64,000 nt of DNA from Heterohyrax brucei. Its lineage: Eukaryota; Chordata; Mammalia; Hyracoidea; Procaviidae. Positions 10,480-22,229 of this stretch are shown here, one piece after another; position 1 is the first letter of the stretch, and each line of letters opens with the position of its first letter. The notes beneath the pieces were generated by a model that was not told the origin of the DNA, did not search any database, and saw only the letters and a list, made by a program, of their open reading frames with translations. The stretch lies in contig CM053158.1 of the NCBI GenBank assembly GCA_028571685.1, positions 56,574,001 to 56,638,000 on the forward strand, given 5' to 3'. A program made the translations under genes and the position numbers.

Positions 10480-12260
10480 ATGAGGCTGTGGCAACATCTG
10501 AAAATAAGACAACAGTGGAGTCTACCACATCACTTGATTCTCCCTTTCAATCAAATTTTCCTGAAGCATATGATGTTTAACAGTATTTTGACCACAGTAG
10601 AATTTTTTCAGAATTGGAGTGAAGCGCCGCTGCTACTTTATCGACTAAGTTTACATAGTATTTTAAACCTATTGTTGTTATTTCAACAGCATCTTTACCA
10701 GAAGCAAATTCCATCTTGAGAAACCACTTTCTTTGCTCTTCCACAAGAAATAATTCCTTACTTGTTCATATTTTATCATGAGACTGCAGCAGTTGAGTCA
10801 CATCTTCAGGCTCCATTTCTTGCTATTTTCGCCACATCTGGGGTTACTTCCTCCACTGAAATTTCAACCCCCTCAGTCATTCATGAGAGTTAGAATTCAG
10901 CTTATCCCAAACTTCTGTTAATGTCACTATTTTGACCTCCTCTCATGAATCATGAGTGTTCTTAATGGCATCTGGAATGATGAATCCTTTCCAAAATGTA
11001 TTCCATTTACTCAGCCCAGATTCATCAGAAGAATAGCTGTCTACGGCGCCTATAGCCTTACAAAATGTTTTTCTTAAATAATAAGACTTGAAAATCAAAA
11101 TTACTTCTTGATTTATGGGGTCTTGAATGAATATTGCGCTAGCAGGCATGAAAACAATATGAATCTTTTTGTATGTCTCCATCAGAACTCTTGGGTAACC
11201 AGGTGCATTGTCAGAAGTAATATTTGGAAGGGAATTTTTTGTTTTTTCTGAACAATAGTTCTCTACAGTGGGCTTAAAATATTCAGTAAACCATGTTGTA
11301 AAGAATCGTGCTGTCATACAGGCTTGTTCCATTTATAGAGAACAGGAGGAGTAGACATAGCGTAATTCTTTAGGATTTTCGGAATGGTAAATGAACCCTG
11401 ACTTCCATTTAAAGTCACCAACTGCATCAGCCCCTAGCAAGAGAGTCCGTGTCTTTTGAACTTCTGAAGTCAGGAATTGACTTTTCTCTAGCTATGGAAA
11501 CACCAGTAGCATAGTGGTTAAATGCTACAGCGTCTAACCAAAACGTTGGCAGTTTGAATCCAGAATGCACTCCTTGGAAACTCTATGGGGCAGTTCTGCT
11601 GTGCCCTACGGGTTGCTGTGAGTCAGAATTGACTTGTCGGCAGTGAGTTCTAGCTGTCAAAGTTCTAGATGACTTCCCTTCTTCCCGTATAAGGCTGTTT
11701 TCATCCACATTCTAAATCTGTTGTCTAGTGTAGCCACCTTTCATCAACTATCTTAGTTAGATCTGGATAACTTGCTGCAGCTTCTATATCAATACTTACT
11801 GCTTCACCTGGTACTTTTATATTATCAAGACAACTTTTTTTTTAGACCTCATTCACCAAGTTCTGGTTGCTTCAGACTTATCCACAGCTTTGTCACCTCT
11901 CTAGCCTTCTCAGAATTGAAGAGAATTAGGACCTTGGATTACGCTTTGGCTTAGAGGAATGTCGTGGCTGGGTTAATCGTATATCCAGGTCACTAAAGTT
12001 GTCTGCATATTGGCAATAAGGCTGTTCCACTTTTTAGCATTTGTGTATTCACTGTAGTATCACTTTTAATTTCCTTCCGAATCTTTTTGTTTGCCTTCAC
12101 AACTATGTCAACTGTTTGGCTAGAGAGAATTAGCTTTTGGCCTATCTCAGCTTTCAATATACCTTCATTACTAACCTTAGTCGTTTCTAGCTTTTGATTT
12201 GAATTGAGAGACATGTGACTCTCTTTTCCATGTGAACACTTCAAGGCCTTCATAGGGCTA
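10480..12260 (-). pseudogene. Tigger1 transposase, decayed
   Basis: Minus-strand pogo/Tigger-type transposase remnant. The best-preserved part is 10943-11332: a 129-codon open piece with the DDE-domain signatures TSDNAPGYPRVL (second catalytic Asp region), SYYLRKTFCKAI and WNTFWKGFIIPDAIKN. The 5' portion (11993-12367) encodes the CENP-B-like DNA-binding head; minus-strand text such as RPNSIEIRPIYSPMKALKCS overlaps its start. Stops, frameshifts and the inserted SINE break the frame, so no functional enzyme can be made. In an intact element this protein would cut and paste DNA at TA sites. Confidence 0.85.
11497..11647 (+). repeat. AfroSINE inside Tigger1
   Basis: Sequence order 'gaaacaccagtagcatagtg', 'ggttaaatgctacagcgtct', 'ctctatggggcagttctgct', 'gtcagaattgacttgtcggc'. 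Its flanks, ctctagctat and ttctagctgt, resemble each other as a diverged TSD, and Tigger1 sequence resumes on both sides. The SINE is therefore younger than the Tigger1 copy. Confidence 0.88.
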
Positions 12261-12679
12261 TAAATTGGTCTGATTTCAATACTGTTTGGTCTCAGGGAGT
12301 AGGGAGTCCTGAGGAAAGAGAGAGAGATGGGAGAACAGCCAATCGGTGGAGCAATCAAAACACACACAGCATTTATCGATTAAGTTCTCTAACTTATACT
12401 GGCATGGTTCATGGAGACTCAAAATAAAGATCACTGATTCACAATCACTACAGCAGATATAACAATAGTGAAAAAACATTAAATATCACAAAAATTACCA
12501 AAATTAGACACAGAGACACAAAGTAAGCACACATTGTTGGAAACATGGTGGCAGTAGACTTACTCCACATACGGTTAACACAAACCTTGAATTTGTAAAA
12601 AATACAGTATCTACAAGGTATCAACAGAACAAGATATGCCTGCGTTTGCTCTGGGGTTAGACTCTGGGTGATATTGAAC

Positions 12680-12812
12680 AATGTCCTTTTATTTTCGTCA
12701 CCTGTAAGATGTACCTAACTCACTGGGTTGTTGTAAAGGTTAAATTAAATGAGCTAATATAAACAGGTGCTGACTCTGTGGCTGACATGTTCTAGGTGTT
12801 CCGTAAAGATTA
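12680..12812 (+). repeat. MIR SINE fragment
   Basis: 'tcgtcacctgtaagatgtac', 'ggttgttgtaaaggttaaat', 'taaatgagctaatataaac' and 'aacaggtgctgactctgtgg' follow the 3' half of MIR. Confidence 0.65.
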
Positions 12813-12818
12813 TCTATT

Positions 12819-13052
12819 CTTAGAATCAAGAGACTGTGGTGGTGAAATGGTTAAGTAAGTACTTGGCCATTAACCAAAAGATTGGTGGCTTGAACCCACC
12901 TAGAAGCTCTGCGGGAGAAAAGACCAGGCTATCTGCTGCTCCTGTAAATACTACAATCTAGAAAACCTAAGAGACAGTTTCGTTCTGTCACATGAGGTCC
13001 TTATGAGTTGGAATGACTCAAAAGCACATAACAACAACAACTCTTGGAATCA
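12819..13052 (+). repeat. AfroSINE with 11-bp TSD
   Basis: Complete-looking SINE (12830-13041) with head 'agactgtggtggtgaaatgg', middle 'tactacaatctagaaaacct' and tail 'cacataacaacaacaa'. Flanks tcttagaatca (12819-12829) and tcttggaatca (13042-13052) differ at one base. Confidence 0.92.
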
Positions 13053-13575
13053 CCATCCTCATTATTATTCAGTTTTGTAAGAATTCAAAATGGCAGATTT
13101 TAATAGATGGGATTTGAACTCACTCTTAAGGAAAATATAAGATCCAGAAAGGTGTACAGGAAAGGAGATGATTTACCTTGTAATCATGATCGTATTTGAC
13201 AACCCCAAACTGCATATGGGGAAGAATTCAATTAGTAACAGATCACATTTGTCCAATGCCATCCCACTAAAATGTTATAATTTCATAATTTAAGTAGCTG
13301 TTACCTCTGCTCATCTTCATCTCCAATCCCATTCTCACGGTTTTCTTTTAAACAAATAGGGAAACTGAGACCTTGGTATTTGAATAGTACCTCAAATCTC
13401 TTTTTGGAATGGCATAAGTTCCAAGAGAAAATAGACCTGTTCTGTACTCGCTATTGAAATTCTAGAAAAGAGCACTATTGAAATTCTAGAAAAGGTGCCC
13501 CATGAATAACTGTTGAATGGGTGATTTGGGGGTAAAAACAAGTGAATTAATAAAACCACCTGTTTTATTCATCAT
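13053..13575. other. Unique non-coding stretch
   Basis: No gene seen. A small direct duplication, 'ctattgaaattctagaaaag', is repeated at about 13451-13470 and 13474-13493. Confidence 0.5.
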
Positions 13576-14117
13576 TGTCATGGATTGAATTGTGTCCCAA
13601 ACAGTTTGGCTGGATGCTGATTCCTGGTATTTTGTGATTGCCCTCCATTTTATGATTTTCCCATGCTATAAATCCTAATTTCCACCTGTAGTTAATGGAC
13701 TGGATTATGTTAGAGAGGATTAGGGTGAGACTGTAACACCCTTCCTAAGGTCAACTCCCTGCTTCAATGTAAATGGAGTTTTCCTGGAGTGTGGCTTGCA
13801 CTACCTTTATCCTACAAGAGATGAAAGGAAAGGGAAGCAAGCAGAGAGTTGGGGACCTCATACCACCAAGAAAGCAACACCAAGCACAGAGCATGTCCTT
13901 CCATCACAAGATTCCTTGTGCTGGGATGCTTTCAGACCAAAGACTGATACAACACAAGGAACTTCCTTCAGAACCAACAGAGAGAGTACATTCCCCTGGA
14001 GCTGGCACTTTGAATTATTCAGACTTCTAGCCTACTAGACTGTGTGAGAATAAACTTTTCTTTGTTAAAGCCATCCACTGGTGATGTTTCTGTTGGAACA
14101 GTACCAGATGATCAAAG
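13576..14117 (+). mobile_element. MaLR-type LTR, plus strand
   Basis: Starts tgtcatggattgaattgtgt and runs through 'tgccctccattttatgattt', 'tgtaaatggagttttcctgg', 'aagcaagcagagagttggg' and the poly(A)-signal region 'gagaataaacttttctttg' to 'gaacagtaccagatgatcaa'. It is clearly the same family as 19182-19704 and 27469-27966. It abuts, tail to tail, the minus-strand LTR at 14118. The open frames of 85 and 80 codons inside are chance frames shared with this LTR family, not genes. Confidence 0.8.
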
Positions 14118-14160
14118 TAGTCATCTGGTACTGCTATAGCAGAGATACCACCAGTGGATG
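14072..14160. repeat. Inverted repeat at LTR-LTR junction
   Basis: A perfect 12-bp arm agtaccagatga (14100-14111) pairs with tcatctggtact (14121-14132) across a 9-base loop. Homology extends imperfectly outward for about 40 bases per arm (catccactggtg on the left, caccagtggatg on the right). This is the fused U5 ends of two oppositely oriented LTRs. Confidence 0.85.
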
Positions 14161-14399
14161 ACTTTAAAGAAGAGTCATTTATTTCCTTTCAGTCCAGCAG
14201 ACTGTAAGTCTAAATTCAGGTAGCAGCTCCAAGAAAGCTTTTCCATCTGTCAGTTCTGTGAAGAGGTCCTTGTGATCAATCTTCCTTTGATCAAGTTGCT
14301 TCTCAGCACAGGAACTTCAGGTCAATCACTCAGTGCAGGAAATCAGATTAGCCACATTGACTTAAATTTGGAGGAGGGGCACAATTCAATCTGTAACAT
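14118..14399 (-). mobile_element. 3' LTR of a minus-strand MaLR provirus (internally deleted)
   Basis: Reads from tagtcatctggtactgctat to gggcacaattcaatctgtaa, the reverse complement of the LTR family, but only ~282 bp because the central part is missing. Immediately to the right is MaLR-internal-like sequence, so in minus-strand orientation this is the downstream LTR of the element that continues at 22230-23375 beyond L1-A. Non-coding. Confidence 0.7.
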
Positions 14400-14565
14400 T
14401 TTATACTTGCCCCCTGAAATTTATAACTTTGCCAAATGCCAAACATACTTGCTCTGTCATATCATAGCCAAAGTCTTAAGTCAACTTGAAGACCAAAATC
14501 CAAAACTTTCTTACCCATTGTTAAACCTAGAATATAAGTTACATGCTTTCAAAATACAATGCCAG
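14400..14565 (-). mobile_element. MaLR internal region, right of 3' LTR
   Basis: 'aaatttataactttgccaaa', 'catagccaaagtcttaagtc', 'aatccaaaactttcttac' and 'ataagttacatgctttc' follow the reverse complement of MaLR (THE1/MLT1-int-like) internal sequence. The text breaks exactly at the L1-A TSD and resumes after the second TSD at 22230 with 'aacaggcaaaagctagacat'. Confidence 0.65.
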
Positions 14566-15559
14566 TGGGGTGGAGTCATGATGATGGACTAAGCACACAC
14601 CTCCTTATATCCCTCTGGAAACCAAGACCTGAACTGATAATCAAACGAAGCCTTCTGGTCACCTAGTGAGCCCCCGGGACATGACACAAGGCTGTTAATT
14701 TGGACTTCATACCACTGAATGAAAAAGCTCCTGTCTTTCGCTGACTCCCACTCCTGGCTAGCCCCGGCTCTCACGGACCGAAGGTAAACATTACCATTTT
14801 GACTTTTTTTCCTCTGTCTTGGCTAGCGGGCAGAGCTGGTCTTGTCTAGCGGCTAGACTCAGATGCACTGCTGGGGGAATAGGCAGGTGAAATTCTCATA
14901 TTTTGAGAGCCAGTGTTAGGACTCTGTTCATCTAGCCACTTGGGCCTGTCTTTTTATCACTGCCACAGTGTGGTTTGTATGGAACCACACTGCCAGTGTG
15001 GGGGACACAACATTGGATACTGAAATTTTAGAGGGACTTAATTCTTAGCCTGAGAGCCAGGGTCTGCAAACAAGACAGCACTTCTCTGACAGAAAAGCAG
15101 TAGTTTACACAGTCTTGTCTATGGTGGGGGCCTGGCAACAGAGGTGGAAGATTCACTACCTCTCAGCACCTTTAGCCCCTGTATCTGCCGACCACATGGA
15201 TGGCACCATCTTAGATACAGTGGCCCCAGATGGACCTATTTCTTAGTTTGGGAGCCAGAGCCTGCCACAAGAGAACGCTTTTCTACAAGAAAAACAGTAG
15301 TTTACACAGTGTCACCTAAGGCTGGCCCTGACAGCAGAGGCCAACAGGACAGTGGCATTGCTGCATTTTGAACTAGTTTGTATCATCTGGGGTTCGATAT
15401 AGAGGTGCTTACTTTGCCAGTTGGGAAGAGGAACCTCTACACCTGAAAACCTGACTGACATGGGATATGGTTAAATACCTTTTGTTTTACATTTTAAGAC
15501 AGCCTAGAGAAACATCTGCAGTCCATCCTCACAGTATCTCTCTCAGCCTTTACTTACTC
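14566..15559 (+). promoter_or_regulatory. L1-A 5' UTR (promoter region) with degenerate monomers
   Basis: About 1 kb upstream of ORF1, aligning throughout with the L1-B 5' UTR. It contains degenerate repeated segments anchored by the motif 'gagccag' followed by 'tctgc' or 'cctgc', at about 14910, 15053 and 15252. Promoter function is inferred from L1 biology and not visible directly. Confidence 0.6.
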
Positions 15560-16505
15560 ACATGGAATCCAAAAAGCAACAGACCCTTGGTGGCATACAG
15601 TAAATCACCCATGGCTTCAGAAGATCCACAAACAAAACAAACACAGAGTTTTCCAGGTGAAGAAACTTTTCTGAAATCATCAGAAGGTGAATACAAAAGG
15701 GTATACACAGAGCTCTTCTAGACCTTATACAAAATGCAGTAGAACAAAAGGAGAAATTAAACAAGTTGTTCAGTCTGATGGAACACCAACACTCTGAAAG
15801 CCAACAGATCAAGAACAAAATCAAAGACATAGAAACTTCCATGCAAAGCCAAGAAAAAAGAATTTCTGACTTGGAAGACAGAGCTACTGATGCCAGCATC
15901 TATGAGCAGAAATCAGAAAAAAGAAATAAGAAAAATGAAGAAGCATTAAGAAGCGTGTGGGATTCTATTAAGAGGAACAATCTTTGATTAATTGGAGTCC
16001 CTGAACAGGATGAGACACCTGAGAACACAGAGAGTATTGTTGCTGAGCTGCTGACAGAAAACTTCCCAGAAACCATGGAGGAAGAGAATATAGATATCTC
16101 AGATGCATATCATATGCTACCCAATATATATCTCAAAAGAAAGACTCCAAGATATATTATTATCAAGCTTAACAAAATGAAACATAAACACCAACTCTTG
16201 AAGGCAGCAGGACTCAAAGCAAAGCTAACATTCAGAGGGAAACCCTGTAGGTTCTCATCAGATTTCTCAGCTGAAACGATGGAGGCACAGAAACAGTGGC
16301 ACAACACATTCAAAGACTTGAAGGAGAAGAACTTCCAACCAAGAATTATATATCCTGCGAAACTGTCTTTCAAATATGAAAATGAAATTAAGACATTCCC
16401 AGATAAATAGAAACTCACAGACTTTGTAAAAACCAAACCAAAACTACAAGAAATACTGAAAGAAGTTTTTAGCTTTGGCTTTGGCTTAGAAGAACAAAAC
16501 CACTA
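15560..16505 (+). pseudogene. L1-A ORF1 (ORF1p), frameshifted
   Basis: Nucleic-acid-chaperone ORF1p remnant. ATG at 15560 (MESKKQQ) is followed by a one-base insertion relative to L1-B ('cttggtggc' against 'attgtggc') that leads to a stop after 13 codons. Later pieces keep the coiled-coil region (LFSLMEHQHSESQQIKNK), the SEKRNKKNEEAL segment before the RRM, and the C-terminal domain (FQPRIIYPAKLSFKYENEI). A stop also lies at about 16408. Family length is about 310-340 residues; all of it is represented, but in several frames. Confidence 0.88.
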
Positions 16506-16928
16506 ACTTTATATATTAGAATGACACATAATGAAGAATTCTACTCAGTCAGGGAAGGCTCCAAACTCAATCACAGCTATAATACTGAAAGAAACAATCT
16601 GGTGATTATCATGAAAACTATGGTGCCATCACATTAAAAAGAGGGATGTACTACAGTCATTACAGTCCTTCCAGATGGACAGGAAGATGACAAGACTGGT
16701 AGTAATTAAAATTGGGTTTATGTATAGTTTATTAAGGGGCATCATAGGGGCAGCTGTAAAGCACAAAAAAGATGTAACATACCATATCAAGAAATGTAAC
16801 ACAGGAGTCTCAACAACTATAAAACCAGCTCTGAAAAGGGTGAAAAATCAACTCATGAAAAAGAATATTCCAGAACAGACTAACAAGAACAACATAGAAA
16901 ACATCAACACAAAAATAAACATATAACA

Positions 16929-19900
16929 ATGGCAGCACTGAACACATACCTATCAATAATTAAATAGAATGTGAATGGACTGAATGCTCCGGTAAAAAGA
17001 CACTGAGCGACATCTTGGACCAAAAGACATGAACCATTATATGTTGTCTACAAGAAACTCACTTGAGACCTAAAGATAGGAACAAACTGAAAATTAAAGG
17101 ATGGAAGAATATATATCAAGCTAACAATGAACAAAGAAGAGCAGGGGTGGCCATTCTAATCTCAGACAAAATCAATTTTAATGTCAAATCCACCATCGTG
17201 GACAAAGATGAACACTATTTTGCTGAAAGGTTCAGTACACAAGGAAGACTTAACTATATTAAATATTTATGCACCTAATATCAGAGCACCTAAATACGTT
17301 GAAGAAACACTGACTACACTCAAAAAAGAGTTAGATCACTCCACAGTAATAGCAGGAGACTTCAACTCTCCACTCTCAGTACCGGACAGATGATCTAGAA
17401 AAAAGCTCAGTAAAGACACAGAAGACCTCATTGCCACAATTAATCAACTAAACCTGATCGATGTACAGAACTTTCTACTCATCAGTGGACAACTACACCT
17501 TCTTCTCCAGTGTCATGGAACATTCTCCAAAATTGCCCATGCATTAGGACATAATGCAATTCTGAACAAAATCCATACCATTGAATTACTGCAAAGCATC
17601 TTCTCAGATCATAAAGCCATAAAACTCAAAATCAATAGCAGGAAAAACATAGATAGAAAGTGGAACTCTTGGAAACTAAACAACATCTTGCTCAGAAAAC
17701 CATGGGTTATAGAAGAACTGAAGGATGAAATAAAGAAATTAATGGATTCCAATGAGAACAAAAACACTTCCTACCAGAACCTATGGGATACAGCCAAAGC
17801 AGTGTTCAGAGGTCTGTTTATCTCCATAAATGCAGACATCTGGAAGGAAGAAAGAAACCAAATCAAGGAAGTAACTCTACAGCTCGAACAAGTAGAAAGA
17901 GAACAACAGAGGAACCCCTCAGGCACCAGAAGAAATTGAATGATAAAGTCTAGAGCAGAGCTAAATGAATTAGAGAATAGAGAAACAATTGAAAAAGTTG
18001 TAAAGACCAAAAGCTGGTTTTTTGAAAAGATCAACAAAACTGACAAACCACTGGCTAAATTTACTTAAGAAAAACAGGAAAAGAAACAAATAACCCAAAT
18101 TAGAAACAAGAGGGGAGGTGCCACAACAGATGCAACAGAAATCAAAAATATCATAACACAATACTATGAAAGACTGTACTCTAACAGATTTGAAAACCTA
18201 GAGGAAATGGACAAATTCCTTGGTTCATACCACCTACCCAAATTATCACAACGTGAAGCAGAACAACTTAGTAAACCCATCACAAAGGAAGAGATTGAAA
18301 ATGTCATCAAAAAACTGCCAACCAAAAAAAAGCCTGGGCCCAGATAGCTTCACTGCAGAATTCTACCAAGCTTTTAGAGAAGCGTTATCTCTAATACTAC
18401 TGAGACTATTTCACAGTATAGAAAGGGATGGAGTACTCCCAAACTCATTCTATGAAGCCAGCATGACCCTGATACCGAAGCCAGGAAAAGACTCAACAAA
18501 AAAGGAGAACTACAGACCAGTATCACTCATGAATCTAGATGCAAAACTCTTCAACAAAAATCTTGCCAATAGACTACAACAACATATCTGGAAAATAATC
18601 CATGATGACCAAGATGGATTCATACATCCCAGGGATGAAAGTCTGGTTCAACATCAGAAAAACAATTAATGTGATTAACCACACAAATATCACAAATGAC
18701 AAGAATCACCTGATTTTGTCCATTGATGCAGAAAAGGCATTTGATAAAGTCCAACACCCATTTATGCTAAGGACCATTTATACAAAGCCAACTGCCTAAG
18801 TCATCCTGCATGGAGAGAGACTGAAGGACTTTCCCTTGAGAACAGGAACTAGACAAGGATGCCCACTCTCACCTCTCCTATTCAACATTGTAATAGAATT
18901 TCTAGCCAGAACAATTATACAAGACCAAGAAATAAAGGGCATCTGCATTGGCAAAGAAGTCAAAATCTCCCTGTTTGCTGATGATATGATTGCATATGCA
19001 GAGAATCCCAAAGAATCTAAAAGTAAACTACTCAAACTGATAGAAGAGTTCAGCAAAGTCTCAGGATACAAGATAAAAATAAGTAAATCAGTAGGATTCC
19101 TTTATACCAACAATGGGACTGTTAATGAAGAAATCATCAAATCAATACCATTTACTATAGCCCCTAAGAAGATAAAGTATCTGTCATGGGTTGAATTGTG
19201 TCCCCCCCAAAATATGTATAGCCATGTGGCTGGGACATGATTCCCAGTATCTTGTGACTGTCCTCCATTTTGTGGTTTCCCTAAACTGTATGTTAAAGAA
19301 TTAGGGTGGGGCTGTAAATTCCTTCTTAGGATTACTTCCCTGCCCTGCTGTAAAGGGAGTTTCCCTGGAGTATGGCTTGCCCAACCCTTAATCCTTTCAG
19401 CCTTAAAGAGATAAATGGAAAGAAGCAAGCAGAGAATTGGGAACCTTGTTACCATCAAGAAAGCAGCACTGGAAGAAGAGCGTGTCCTTCAGACCTGAGG
19501 TTCCTGCGCCAATATGCTCCCTGAACAAAGACTGATGCAATACTGGACTTTCCTCCAGAGCCAACAAGGGGAAAGCTTACCCCTGGAATGGACATCCTGA
19601 ATATGGACTTGCAACCTACCGGACTGTGTAAGAATAAACCTTCATTTGTTAAAGCCATCCATTCTGTGGTACTTCTGTTAGAGTAACCCTAGCTGACTAA
19701 AACGGTACCTAAGAATTAATCTAACCAGAGAAATAACGGACCTTTACAAAGAGAACTACAAGCCCTTACTACAAGAAACTAAGAGAGACTTAGATAAATG
19801 GAGAAACCTACCCTGCTCATGGGTAGGAAGACTTAACATTGTGAAAATGTGTATTTTATCCAAAGCAATCTACTTATATAATGCAATCCCAATACAAGTT

Positions 19901-21191
19901 CCAGCACCATTTTTTAATGAGATGGAGAAACAAATCACCAATTTTGTTTGGAAAGGGGAGAAGCCCCGGATAAGTAAGGTACTACTAAAGAAGAAGAACA
20001 CACTGGGAGGCTTCTCATTACCCAACCTTAGAACATACTAGATTGCCACAGTGGTCAAAACATCCTGGTACTGGTACAAGAACAGACAGATCAATCAATG
20101 GAACAGAATTGAGACTCCAGAGATGATGTCATCTGCCTATGAACAGTTGATATTCGACAAAGGCCCTAAGACATTAAACTGGGGTAAAAACAGTATCTTC
20201 AACAAATGATGCTGGCAAAATTGGATATCCATCTGCAGTAAATTGAAACAAGATCCATATCTTACACCTTATACAAAAACCAACTCCAACTGGATAAAAG
20301 ACCTGAATATCAAATCTAAAACAATAAAGCTCATCTAAGAAAAGGTAGGAGCAACAATGGAAGTTTTAATACACAAAGTAGACAGACTTCAAAATCTGTC
20401 AAACAAACCACAATCAACAGAAGAGAAAATAGATAAATTGGAACTATTAAAAATCAAAACTTTTGCTCATCCAAAGACTTTATTAATAGGATTAAAAGGC
20501 CACCTATGGAATCAGAAAAAATATTTGGCAACTATATGTCAGACCAACACCTGATCTCCATAATCTATAAGGTACTAGAAAATATCAATAAGAAGAAGAC
20601 AAATCATCCAATTAAACAATGGGCAAAAGAGATGGACAGACATTTCTCTAAAGAGGAGATCCAGGCAGCTAAAATACACATGTGGACATGTTCACGATCT
20701 TTAGTTATTAAAGAAATTCAAATCAAAACTACAATGGGATACCATCTCACCCCAACAAGATTGGCCATAATACAAAACACACAAAACAACAAATGTTGGA
20801 GACGCTGTGGAGAAAGTGGAACTTTCCTACACTGTTGGTGGGGCTGCAAAATAGTCTAGACTCCTTGGAAAGCAATCTGGTGCTTCCTTTAAAAAAATGC
20901 ATCTAGATATACCATTTGACACAGTAATTCCACTACTTGGAATATATCCTACAGAATCAAGGCCATTCACGCCAATGGACACATGCACAAGAATGTTTAT
21001 CACAGCACAGTCCACAATACCAAAAAGAAGGAATCAACTCAGATGCCCAGCAACAGAGGAATGGATAGGTAAACTATGGTATATATACTCAACGGAGCAC
21101 TATGCAATGATAAAGAATAATGATGATTTCAGGAAACATTTCATAACCTGGTTTCAAGTGGAAGACTGTATGTTGAGTGAAAGTAGTCAAT
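16929..21191 (+). pseudogene. L1-A ORF2 (endonuclease/reverse transcriptase), broken
   Basis: In a live L1 this protein nicks DNA and reverse transcribes L1 RNA. The ATG at 16929 (MAALNTYLSII) is followed at once by a stop. Endonuclease motifs remain: QETHLRPKDRNK near 17049, GDFNSPLS near 17357, SDHKAIK near 17607. The reverse transcriptase retains [14 protein letters not shown] and an intact FADD catalytic motif (18973-18984). The C-terminal cysteine region ([20 protein letters not shown]) is at about 20792-20850. Many stops and frameshifts, plus a 523-bp LTR at 19182-19704, separate the pieces. Confidence 0.9.
19182..19704 (+). mobile_element. Solo MaLR-type LTR inside L1-A ORF2
   Basis: Begins tgtcatgggttgaattgtgt and ends near 'agctgactaaaacg'. 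L1 sequence resumes on both sides, with the 5-bp duplication gtatc (19177-19181) / gtacc (19705-19709). In L1-B the undisturbed site reads 'aaagtacctaggaat'. It carries 'aagaataaaccttcatttg' (poly(A) signal). It inserted after L1-A, so this LTR family was still moving at that time. Confidence 0.88.
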
Positions 21192-22214
21192 GACAAAAAG
21201 ACAAATATTGTATGAGGCCCCTATGACAAGATCTCAAAAACAGTCTTATGTATAGAAGAAAAGACTCTTTGATGGCTGCAAGGGAGGGGAGGGAGGAAGG
21301 CCAAGAGGGAGAGGGTTTAGACTAGATAGTTGGTAGAAATTTGGTTAGGTGAAATCAGTGATAGCACACATTAGAAATAAGAACAATATTAAGTGGGCTT
21401 CGACGTAACTTGAATACTCCTTCCATCTTAACCCAATATTGCAAGGACAGAGTAGCTGGGGCAGGGGGCAGGGGACCATGCTCTTAGGTAAAATCTAGGC
21501 CAACTGGCACAACTAGTGTTTTGCCAAGAGGGCTCTCTGCACCCCACATTGGTGAGTGGCGTCTGGGGTCTGAAAAGCTGCCAAGCTGCCATCCGAGGGC
21601 ACAGCAAATGGTCCCAACTCAGCAGGAACGGATGCTCACCAAGGACCAAAATGACATGCAGTAAAGACAACCCAGAAGATAGAGAGACCCACGTGAGTGG
21701 GTGCCTACATAAACTTGGGACCAGAAGAACCAAATGGTACCTGGTCACCACCAGTGATAGTCGCAATACAGCTCACTAAGTTGAGTGTCACTGGCAACAC
21801 AAGAATAAAAAATGGGTGTACCCTAAGATTTCCACTAAAAGGCCGCAACTGATGGTCCAGCAGCTTCGGGGTTCCCCTGGGAGCACGGTCCCTGGCCCTG
21901 ATGCTGCCCTTGCCCATAAATCATAATGAAGGTCTACTCTTCGAACACGAGTGGATTCAACTTGGCGATCCAGGGTGACCATATATTGGAAACATTTTAT
22001 GGTTCTATGCATCTATAGGATATCATTCTGCTGACCTCTGGCTGGAGGAAGGAGAGAGGGTGGAGAGGAGGGGAAAGGAGGCTGTTGGGAGGATGAAACA
22101 TATATGGGCAGGGAGAGCAGTGGAAGCTGCATATAGGTGGACATGTAAATTTATATGGGAATGTACATTTTCATTCAGTCATAATAAAAAAAGGAAAAAA
22201 ACAAAAACAAAAAC
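21192..22214 (+). other. L1-A 3' UTR and A-rich tail
   Basis: Starts after the ORF2 C-terminus (SESSQ stop). It includes a G-rich part ('gggaggggagggaggaagg') and conserved blocks 'ctgccaagctgccatccgag' and 'caacacaagaataaaaaatg'. It ends in 'gtcataataaaaaaaggaaa' with a mixed aaaac tail. Confidence 0.85.
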
Positions 22215-22229
22215 AAAATACAATGGCAG

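Larger units (their letters stand above)
10190..12642 (-). mobile_element. Tigger1-like DNA transposon, nearly full length
   Basis: Left end 'aggcatactttggagat' and right end 'acaagatatgcctg' are decayed copies of the Tigger1 terminal inverted repeats (caggcatacctcggagat type). Between them the transposase lies on the minus strand, in the same order as the eutherian Tigger1 consensus: 'tttttgctggtggagggttt' near the left, 'tatcgattaagttc' near the right. At about 2.3 kb without the inserted SINE it is close to full length. Tigger1 is shared across eutherians, so this should be one of the oldest insertions here. It is inactive and is split by an AfroSINE at 11497-11647. Confidence 0.92.
14566..22214 (+). 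mobile_element. Full-length L1 retrotransposon (L1-A)
   Basis: Complete L1 with 5' UTR, ORF1, inter-ORF spacer, ORF2, 3' UTR and A-rich tail. TSD aaaatacaatgccag (14551-14565) / aaaatacaatggcag (22215-22229), 14 of 15 identical and beginning with an A-run, as expected from L1 endonuclease (TTTT/A) cleavage. It is about 7.65 kb, of which 523 bp is a solo LTR inserted in ORF2. It sits inside a MaLR provirus. Both ORFs carry stops and frameshifts, so it is dead now. Layout and sequence closely match L1-B. Confidence 0.93.

Noticed and set aside
10943-11332. 129-codon minus-strand frame as a domesticated transposase gene
   Set aside because: It is a fragment of a decayed Tigger1 with stops on both sides and no separate promoter or exon structure seen.
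13576-14399. The two adjoining LTRs as one provirus
   Set aside because: They are in opposite orientation, joined tail to tail, with no internal region between them.
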